Positions 57,601-64,000 of a stretch of DNA of 64,000 nt are shown here, piece after piece; the stretch's first letter is position 1; every line of letters starts with the position of its first letter. Source of the stretch: Atopobium sp. oral taxon 416. GTDB taxonomy: Bacteria > Actinomycetota > Coriobacteriia > Coriobacteriales > Atopobiaceae. A program made the translations under genes and the position numbers. The stretch spans positions 2,418,001 through 2,482,000 of the forward strand of contig NZ_CP072380.1 of assembly GCF_018128285.1 (NCBI RefSeq), in the 5' to 3' direction. Below the pieces are notes generated by a model, which had not been told where the DNA came from, ran no database searches, and was given only the letters and a program-made list of their open reading frames with translations.

Positions 57601-57817
57601 TGTCATGTGGTGGCCCCCCATCGCCTTGGTAGATCGCACCGCTGGGGGACTACCACATCGTAAGGGCGCCGCGGAACGCCGGGAAGATCTTGCGGGCATT
57701 GTGCACCATCCACTATAGTCAAGCCTCGGGCCGTCCGCATACCTTCAGGCAGCCCAACTATGCAAAGTGGGCTTGGTGCAAATTAGTGATACGAGAGCAA
57801 TCCTCATTGGCCCTTCA

Positions 57818-59383
57818 TTAGAGGATATCAGTAACCCTAATAATACTGAAGATGATCATGACTAATGCCCCTGCAAGAACTATCAAAAGCGACTGTACAG
57901 GTAGCTGGTCATGTGTAAGATAAGCAGCCATGAATGGATATAGCCCCCTTCCAGGTAGAGTGATGAAAAAGTCGCGTACTGGAGAGAGATTCAGAGCGGT
58001 CCATACAACCGACGTTATCACCCCCGCAATGTCAGCTTTCTGGGTTAGCGATGCCATAGTTGAAGCAATCCCGCCCATAAACAGTACAGGTACAGCTCCA
58101 GAAAAAAGACTAACCATCATGTCTGTTGCAAGAAAAGGAGACCAGAAAGAGAATTGAATGAGCAGCGACAGAAGAGCCGCAACAAGAGGAATCATAAGGC
58201 GTCTTGTGCAGATTATTCGATAATGTGGCAAGCAGATTGTCAGTTCGTATGTACCAGTTGTTTCGTCATTAAGCAAACAACTACTCCAAAAAGGTGAGAA
58301 TAGTACCGGGGTAAGCGAATACATAGAGAAGCATGCAATCGCTGAAGGATCATCTGTGAAGAATAACAAGAGCATTGGCGCGAGCGAAAGAATAAAGGGC
58401 CAAGCTACCATACGGGCTCTTGTTGCTCTAAAACCAAGTAATTTTGATGGCAGTTCTCTCTCTGGCAGTGCGGTTGTCCGGTCTTGGAATAACAGCCGTT
58501 CGGCAGATTTAAGCCACTGTGCCCGCATGTAAACCGATAACGTTATCAGCATGGCAGCCGCAACAGTCAGTAGAAAGAATGGGTTCATTGCTGCTGCGCT
58601 ACGTACTGCCGCATCATGCTGTACATATAGATTCCAAAGAGTAGCGCTAATCTCTATAGGAGCAGTTTCTTCAGACAAAGGAGTTTCAAAGAAAATTAAT
58701 TCAAGAGATTCTCCTGTTACACTAAAAGTGCCGAGTACTTCAGGAGTTCGCATTCCACTACCAAGCAATCCCGAACTCCACATGAGTGACAAAGTCCATA
58801 GTAGGAGATAGACAGCTGTAGAAAATCCTTTTGACTTGGTCGTTGCTCCTAGCGCTATCCCTATCATGCAGGCTACTGATATTGTCGGCATATATACAAG
58901 CAGGAGAGAAGCTAAAAAATCAAGAAAACTGATTGTAGCTCCCAGATCTCCCAAGGAGACTTCGAGACTACAAAACGACAAAACCGCTGCAACAAAACCA
59001 CCGCAGAATAAGAAGAACAGCAGTGATAGTAGTTTTGGTAGAGTATACAAGCAGGCTGAGCATCCGGAAGTAATGACCATCTCCACTCGGTGATTTCTTA
59101 CATCAGACAACAACATATCCGCCGCCCACGTGCAGGCAAAGGGGGACACTACAGCTGCAGCAGTTTGGAGTGTTGCTCCCGCAGTACTCTTGAAATTCAT
59201 TAGCTGCATACTCTCTGGATAAACTACTGCACTAAGAGCACCCCCCACTACATAAGAGACAACAATAGAAGCAGCCAAAATAGCAACTCGCAAGGGTGAA
59301 CGCCAAAGCGGCATGAGACAGCATCGCAATGAAGTCGTCACAAGCTTCCGGGCAGAAGCATTGATTCGAGTGTGTGTATTCAT
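57818..59383 (-). CDS. ABC exporter permease, about 12 membrane segments
   Basis: 521 residues, MNTHTRINASARKLVTTSLRCCL start. Two six-helix halves, each with a long loop; segments include VAILAASIVVSYVVGGAL, LLSLLFFLFCGGFVAAVLSF, LLVYMPTISVACMIGIALG, MLITLSVYMRAQWL and LLIVLAGALVMIIFSII. Composition is more A/T-rich than neighbouring genes, suggesting transfer. It follows its ATPase by 15 bases. Such ABC2-type pairs export lipids, peptides or bacteriocins, or give self-immunity; no structural peptide gene is seen. Intact. Confidence 0.78.
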   Translation of the reverse strand: MNTHTRINASARKLVTTSLRCCLMPLWRSPLRVAILAASIVVSYVVGGALSAVVYPESMQLMNFKSTAGATLQTAAAVVSPFACTWAADMLLSDVRNHRVEMVITSGCSACLYTLPKLLSLLFFLFCGGFVAAVLSFCSLEVSLGDLGATISFLDFLASLLLVYMPTISVACMIGIALGATTKSKGFSTAVYLLLWTLSLMWSSGLLGSGMRTPEVLGTFSVTGESLELIFFETPLSEETAPIEISATLWNLYVQHDAAVRSAAAMNPFFLLTVAAAMLITLSVYMRAQWLKSAERLLFQDRTTALPERELPSKLLGFRATRARMVAWPFILSLAPMLLLFFTDDPSAIACFSMYSLTPVLFSPFWSSCLLNDETTGTYELTICLPHYRIICTRRLMIPLVAALLSLLIQFSFWSPFLATDMMVSLFSGAVPVLFMGGIASTMASLTQKADIAGVITSVVWTALNLSPVRDFFITLPGRGLYPFMAAYLTHDQLPVQSLLIVLAGALVMIIFSIIRVTDIL

Positions 59384-59398
59384 AAATTGCTCTCTCCG

Positions 59399-60286
59399 TT
59401 ATAGGGCGTCATTGACGTAACACTGTGTAGCTTGATAAACGTAAGCATCCTCAAGTGTGGGAGATACTGGAGCCTCCCCTTTGCCAATTGGATTGCCCGT
59501 AAAGCGCACCTTCGCCATGTCTTCGGAAAGATTTGAAACGGAGACTACCCGTCGAAGCTGTTTTAATCTCTCCAAGTCATTGCGAGAGATATCTATCTGC
59601 CAGACGTGTCCTCTTGCGCTTTCAGATACCTCATGCGGAGACCCCATATATTTAAGAGTTCCTCCAATGAGAATTGACATCTCAGAGCAACACAACTCAA
59701 CGTCCTGGGTAATGTGAGTCGAAATGATCACGACAGCATCCTGAGCAATACTCTCCAGCAGGAATCGTAGGCGAGTTCTCTCGACCGGATCGAGTCCTGC
59801 AGTCGGCTCGTCCAGGATCACGAGCGCAGGAGATCCAATGAGCGCAATTGCAATTCCAAGGCGTTGTTTCATACCTCCAGACAATGATTGTGAGGGGCAG
59901 CGCATGTCTTCTTTCGTAAATCCGACAATCGGGAGTAGTCGATCAACCTCCCTCTTTGTATTCGACATGCCCTTCATCGCCGCAAAATAGGACAGCTGTT
60001 CATGTATGCTCATTCCAGGATACAGGCCAAAACTCTGTGGAAGGTATCCGAGACTTTTGCGATATGTCCCCTTCTCCCTAAAAGCATCTACTCCGTCAAA
60101 TGTAATTGCCCCTTTACTCGGTGCGAGAATTGTCGCCACGAGGCGTAAAAGGGTTGTTTTCCCGGCACCATTCGAACCAAGCAGACCAAATATCCCGTTC
60201 CCCAAATTAAGATTGATACCGCGCAGTATGGCTCTTTCTCCGCGTCTGTATACTAGATCATGTACTTCAAGAGAGTGTTTAGACAT
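59399..60286 (-). CDS. ABC exporter ATPase
   Basis: Start taken at 60286 (MSKHSLEVHDLVYRRGERAI) with GGGGG upstream; an in-frame ATG at 60327 is possible. Walker A GLLGSNGAGKTTLL, Q-loop GYLPQSFGLYPGMS, signature LSGGMKQRLGIA, Walker B LVILDEPTAGLDP, H-loop ISTHITQD. The C-terminal 80 residues (GGTLKYMGSPHEVSE ... PTLEDAYVYQ) match the DrrA/CcmA-like exporter class. Forms a two-gene unit with the permease. A/T-rich like its partner. Intact. Confidence 0.85.
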   Translation of the reverse strand: MSKHSLEVHDLVYRRGERAILRGINLNLGNGIFGLLGSNGAGKTTLLRLVATILAPSKGAITFDGVDAFREKGTYRKSLGYLPQSFGLYPGMSIHEQLSYFAAMKGMSNTKREVDRLLPIVGFTKEDMRCPSQSLSGGMKQRLGIAIALIGSPALVILDEPTAGLDPVERTRLRFLLESIAQDAVVIISTHITQDVELCCSEMSILIGGTLKYMGSPHEVSESARGHVWQIDISRNDLERLKQLRRVVSVSNLSEDMAKVRFTGNPIGKGEAPVSPTLEDAYVYQATQCYVNDAL

Positions 60287-60479
60287 GTCAGCAAACCCCC
60301 GACGGAGTATCGTCTTTTTGCTTTGCATAATTTGTGTTCTCTTGCAGACGGTAGCATAAATCGATTGTATGCTCGAATAGCTTTTGGCGGAAAATGCATA
60401 ATGCCTTGTCACGCGCAGTCATTATTGTTCCATCATCATGACGTGGCTGCCGGTTTTGAGACACGGATTGTAAGAGTGG

Positions 60480-61640
60480 CAATGTCAAAGACGACAAGGA
60501 AGACCTACAGCCCGCAGTTCAAGATGAAGGTAGCGCTTGAGGTCGAAAAGGAGCAGGAGACGCTCTCCCCGGTAGCAGCGAAGCACGGCGAGAGTCCGTC
60601 GCTAGCGGCCAGCTGAAAAGACGAGCTGCTGGCGGGCTCCGACGACATATTCGGCAAGGCAAGAACGAAACGCGCAAGCAAGGAGCAGGCGAAGGTATGA
60701 CGATGCTCTCAAGACGATCAGGCAGCTTTAGCGTTAAGTGCGACTTCCTCTAGCGGGTTTGTGACGACAACGCATATAGCTCCAAGGCGTAAGGCAGCTG
60801 CAGGTAAGCTTTTGGGCATGAGCAGGGCCATAGCATAGCGCGACATCGCCAGAGGTCCCGCAGACGGGTCTATGGAGGATGGGCAGATCTGGTTGGGCGA
60901 GGACGAGAGGCTTTTTTGCACTGATCGATGCCATACACATCGACTGCCCCGCCTTTATGGGGCAAGGAAGATATAGAGGATGCTGCAAAAGCAAGGAGAG
61001 GCACATGCCACCCGCTACAGGGTGTCTTAAGGCTGATGGAGCTTGCAGGCATCCAGCCCATGCTGTACGCTGCCGTCTCCTCCGGTACCCTCCTGGGCAT
61101 CCAGAAGGTTCCTCTATCTCTTGAAGGGCAAGGTGTCCTGTTCCCCAACCAGGTGTGGTCCACCGACATCCACCTATGTCCAGATCGAAGGGAAGCACCT
61201 TGTATCTTAAGCTCGCTCATCGACTGGTTTAGCCGCTACATCGTCTGCTGGAAGGCTCTTTGACACCATGCAGAGCACAGGAGATCGCTACACGCGCCAA
61301 GCAGGCTTTCAGGGAGCATGGGGATACCCTTTACCATGAACTTCGAGCAGGGGAGCGTTCTTCGGCTCTAAGGAGTACGTCTTTCTGCTCGCATCCAAAG
61401 GGATATCCCAGAGCATGGACGAAAGGGTGAGATGGAAGGACAACGCTTTGATAGAGAGATAGTTTCAGACCCTCAAGAGCGAATGCCTAAAGGCAGACAA
61501 AATACAGCACGCCTGCCAGAGCTCAAGGACACCATCGCAAAGTTCGTTGAGTTCTACAACAGCAGGCGGATTCACCATACGCTTAGCTGCGACACGCCGG
61601 AAGAATGGTACATAAGCGGTATAGCCGAGGCTGAATAGGC
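60480..61640 (+). mobile_element. IS3-family (IS150-group) remnant
   Basis: OrfA starts MSKTTRKTYSPQFKMKVALEVEKEQETL at 60482 and is stopped by TGA after SPSLAAS where Trp is expected. OrfB is in pieces: MELAGIQPMLYAAVSSGTLLG, NQVWSTDI, LSSLIDWFSRYIVCWK, EFYNSRRIHHTLSCDTPEEWY, the last being the DDE(35)E end of IS3. Many indels; terminal repeats not defined. Confidence 0.7.
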
Positions 61641-61683
61641 CCACAGAGGTGGCACTGTAAAAGCCAGGGATTCGGAAGACAGA

Positions 61684-62772
61684 TTGTCAAGCTAAGTGCA
61701 ACATCTCCCTAAAGACCTCGTTGGCTGTCCTGTATTTCAGGACCTTCCTTGGCCTGTCACAGATCAGCTCCACCGCATGCTGCACCTCCTCGTCTGTGAC
61801 CTTTCCGAAGTCTGTGCCCTTAGGGGAAGAACTTTCGCAGGAGCCCGTTGGTGTTCTTAACTGTTAGCTTCTGCCAGGGATGGTGAGGGTCGCAGAAGTA
61901 GAACTGCACGCCTCCCAAGGCCTTTGTGAGCCCTGTATGTCCTGCGAACTGCTTGCCCCTATCCGGAAGTGAGCGTCTTAAGGGGACGTTCCTGCAAAAG
62001 CCCGAAGGCGGCCTTAGAGACGCTTCCGCTGTCGTGCTGGCTCTTTCCGCGGCAAGCAGCCTCACTGCCCTGTCGGCAAGCACGAGCAGACACACGGGTC
62101 CTGCTGCCACGAGCGTGTCGTCTACCCACTCTCCGAGGCAAGACCTCGCATCGGCCTCTTGGGCCTCTCCTTTACGCTGTGTAAGATCTCAATCTTGCCC
62201 CTGATCTTAGGCCTCTTGCTGCGGATTCTCTTCCCCTTCCTGCGCAGGTGGTGCCGCATCTTGCCTTGCGGGCCGGCTTCCGGCAGGTCGAGGGCGGCGG
62301 CTACGGACCTGCCGGTAAGAATAGTCGGCAGGCTCAACGGTGCACCTGCCGCCACCCTCGAGCCTGAGATATAGTCTATCTCCTCCAGGGACCAGTGTCT
62401 GTCCATGATGAGTAAGCGCACCTTCTGCGTAAGCGCAGGGTCTGAAAGCCGCCTTTTCGCCCTGCATCTCCTGTGGCGCTCATCCGCCCTCCTTTTGGGC
62501 AGCACATGCCCTAAAGCGCCCGTGCCGGCCGTTCCTCTTGAGCTTGTGGCAGACGCTGGAGCTGTCCCTGCCGATCTCTGCCGCGATATAGCCGATGGAG
62601 CTTCCCTTGTGCCATGCAGCTTGGCTATGCAGTCCCTCTCCTGAGGGCTTACGATGCTTGTAGTGGCACATTCCTTCCAGCTTTCGACGTTGACTTGGAT
62701 AACCAACATCGTAGCCTTCCGGAGTGTGCCACGCCTGCATGCAGCAGGTCATCCTGTTGCACTCAGAATGCT
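61684..62772 (-). mobile_element. IS30-family remnant
   Basis: Ends AAGCTAAGTGCAACAT (near 61689) and, inverted, CATTCTGAGTGCAACA (near 62770). On the minus strand are IS30 pieces: SIGYIAAEIGRDSSSVCHKLKRNG (helix-turn-helix), LSDPALTQKVRLLIMDRHWSLEEI, TPDRGKQFAGHTGLTKALGGVQFYFCDPHHPWQ and NTNGLLRKFFP (catalytic end). Frames change several times, so it is inactive. Confidence 0.7.
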
Positions 62773-62871
62773 AATCCGCCGAAGGAATAGAGCTTCTGTG
62801 TCTCACTACTTCAGCCAATTCACTTGTCGACATGCTGTGGCCCCTCTGGGACGAGTGGGAAGCAAGGACTT

Positions 62872-62891
62872 AGGTCAATCATGGTCTAACA
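62872..62891. repeat. Solo IS1595-type terminal repeat
   Basis: AGGTCAATCATGGTCTAACA is identical to the right end of copy A (11717-11736). No associated transposase or second end is seen, so this is a scar or a deletion junction. It marks the left edge of the A/T-rich XRE module. Confidence 0.75.
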
Positions 62892-62937
62892 TAGAGATTT
62901 GTTTTTGCTCCTGGTGTACAACATGCTGTGATTTTTG

Positions 62938-63138
62938 CTATTCATCCAAAAAGAAGATTTCATCTACATGGAGATTCAGCAATTTCGCAATTTTCATTGC
63001 AAGTTCAAGTGAGGGATTGTATTTGTCATTCTCGATGGCGATAATCGTCTGTCGGCTCACACCTAGCTCTTTTGCCATATCTTCCTGACGCAATCCTGCA
63101 TCTTTTCTTAACCGCTTTATTATGTTTCTCATAGGCAT
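62938..63138 (-). CDS. XRE (Cro/C1) family regulator, small
   Basis: 66 residues: MPMRNIIKRLRKDAGLRQEDMAKELGVSRQTIIAIENDKYNPSLELAMKIAKLLNLHVDEIFFLDE. It is a single helix-turn-helix domain, typical of small Gram-positive regulators (YgzD/immR-like). ATG overlaps the stop of the preceding membrane-protein gene (TAATG), so the two are coupled. A/T-rich relative to the window, closer to Firmicutes. Likely binds the paired dyads over the promoter. Confidence 0.9.
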   Translation of the reverse strand: MPMRNIIKRLRKDAGLRQEDMAKELGVSRQTIIAIENDKYNPSLELAMKIAKLLNLHVDEIFFLDE

Positions 63139-63467
63139 TACGCTTTCAAGAAAAGATAAACGCCGACAGACAGAATAACAACGATAATGACAATGACTGC
63201 GATGATCGCTTGTGCAAGTTTATTTGGCTCTTTATATTCTTCATCGCCGGCAATCATTTTTCGCCTCATCGCAAGTTGTGAGAACCCTTGGACACACATT
63301 GACAAACACAGAATTAAGCAGGGTAGTATTTCAAATTTTGCACCGTTTACAAGCGACTGATACATATTGAATAACGTCCATGTGCACAGGGCTATCAACG
63401 CGGCTTTATAACCCCGCTCTTCCGAGCGCAACTGAATATTTTTATCCATCTCGTCCATTTTTTTCAT
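63138..63467 (-). CDS. Four-helix membrane protein paired with the XRE regulator
   Basis: Start at 63467 (MKKMDEMDKNIQLRSEERGYKAAL) with AGGAG eight bases upstream. Segments: ALIALCTWTLFNMYQSLV, FEILPCLILCLSMCVQGFSQL and LAQAIIAVIVIIVVILSVGVYLFL; about 109 residues. Small membrane proteins of this kind (DUF6773-like) are often coupled to an XRE regulator in Firmicutes. Function unknown; the operon has its own promoter and two operators. Probably acquired. Confidence 0.75.
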   Translation of the reverse strand: MKKMDEMDKNIQLRSEERGYKAALIALCTWTLFNMYQSLVNGAKFEILPCLILCLSMCVQGFSQLAMRRKMIAGDEEYKEPNKLAQAIIAVIVIIVVILSVGVYLFLKA

Positions 63468-63503
63468 AGTTTTTCTCCTATTAAAGATGCGGAAGTAATC
63501 TTT

Positions 63504-63527
63504 TAATGTAAAGATCTCTTTACATTT
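63504..63527. promoter_or_regulatory. Operator 2 of the XRE module
   Basis: On the minus strand AAATGTAAAG, four bases, CTTTACATTA. It shares AAATGTnAAG-N4-CTTnACATT with operator 1 and lies at the expected transcription start. Confidence 0.7.
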
Positions 63528-63528
63528 C

Positions 63529-63558
63529 TTATTATCCTGCACCACCGGGAAATGTCAA
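63529..63558 (-). promoter_or_regulatory. Promoter of the XRE/membrane-protein pair
   Basis: On the minus strand TTGACA (63558-63553), 18 bases, TAATAA (63534-63529), a near-consensus sigma-70 promoter. Operators overlap the -35 hexamer and the start region. Confidence 0.75.
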
Positions 63559-63573
63559 GAGTCCTTAACATTT
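63550..63573. promoter_or_regulatory. Operator 1 of the XRE module
   Basis: On the minus strand AAATGTTAAG, four bases, CTTGACATTT, within a longer dyad (GGGAAATGT / ACATTTCCC). The -35 hexamer TTGACA is part of its right arm, so binding would block RNA polymerase. Confidence 0.75.
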
Positions 63574-63789
63574 CCCAAAACTATTTTCTACCGGTAGATT
63601 AAATTAAGCCTTTGTTGATTCCTGTGGTCAGAATCTAGGCGGCAGCGGAGGAGCGCTCTTCGCGGCGTTTCCTAGAGCCCGTTTCCTCCTGGTCTCGCCC
63701 TTCCTTGTCTCATCCTCCCTGTCCTCCCCGGCTGACCTGTATCATTTTTTCGGACAGTGCGGCTTGAGGAATTATGAGGCTCCTCTTAA

Positions 63790-64000
63790 CTGCAAGACAA
63801 GCCGACCGAAAGGACGACAGGTAACAAACAATCTTGCTACCAAATACAGCGATGAGTAGCGCCTGAAAACAGCTGAGTGTGCTATCTCCACCGGCAAGCC
63901 GATAGCCCACCTCGCCACCGAACTAGGGCTTAAATCCTAAAACACTAAAAGCCGCTGGGTAGAAGAGCACAGAGATAGGCTATCAGGTGCTTAAGCGCAG
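63790..64000 (+). pseudogene. Transposase helix-turn-helix remnant (IS3 OrfA-like)
   Basis: A broken frame reads RLKTAECAISTGKPIAHLATELGL, then after a stop SRWVEEHRE. The pattern matches the IS3 OrfA opening (AxxLGLNPKTLxxWV). Further sequence runs out of the window. 63574-63789 holds nothing recognisable. Confidence 0.4.

Overview
The window reads as accessory-rich chromosome of a high-GC anaerobic actinobacterium, most likely a gut or oral Coriobacteriia (Olsenella, Collinsella or Atopobium-like). This rests on gene content: a PTS permease, xylulose-5-P/fructose-6-P phosphoketolase, split transketolase, AprBA/CysDN sulfate activation, and NEAT-like surface proteins. No rRNA, tRNA or CRISPR array was seen, so the genus is not fixed.

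Layout. 1-10.1 kb: a minus-strand block with a 2-hydroxyacyl-CoA dehydratase activase start, a small CxxC protein, a NitT/TauT-type ABC importer (ATPase, permease, binding protein), a large NEAT-like/MBG surface protein, a second NEAT-like secreted protein, a Crp/Fnr regulator and a flavin-binding PPOX protein. Almost every gene of the importer/surface block carries a frameshift, and the permease is also split by a 96-bp IS5-type MITE. 10.6-13.1 kb: a decayed IS1595-type element and an AgrC-like histidine kinase with an amber codon. 13.2-22.4 kb: chromate-family transporter, a sulfur-assimilation operon (aprA-aprB-cysD-cysN-PLP enzyme) and a divergent LysR regulator. 22.5-24.1 kb: ISL3 element. 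24.3-33.5 kb: broken glutamine amidotransferase, small membrane genes, an intact TrpX-type ABC importer operon, MazG, a dipeptidase with one TGA, an RpiB-like protein and a DUF5655 protein. 33.6-34.7 kb: second IS1595 copy, which truncates a dehydrogenase.

34.8-51.9 kb is a carbohydrate region: phosphoketolase with its own LacI regulator and perfect operator, two DUF4038-type glycoside hydrolases (both broken), an IS5 element, a PTS EIIBC, a second LacI gene killed by an early TGA, then an intact operon of sugar isomerase, two-subunit transketolase, FGGY kinase and an esterase. The isomerase-kinase-transketolase set beside DUF4038 hydrolases suggests catabolism of a branched pentose such as apiose; phosphoketolase would then consume the xylulose-5-phosphate and regenerate the glyceraldehyde-3-phosphate acceptor.

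52-64 kb is an insertion-sequence graveyard (IS256, ISL3, IS110, zinc-ribbon transposase, IS3, IS30, solo IS1595 end) holding three islands: an AAA+ ATPase bracketed by arrays of 9-bp repeats and by two related small reading frames; an AT-rich ABC exporter pair; and an AT-rich XRE regulator/membrane-protein pair with two copies of one dyad operator over its promoter.

A recurring oddity is the number of otherwise well-preserved genes broken by one in-frame stop or one indel. This could be real decay or base-call error; raw reads would decide.
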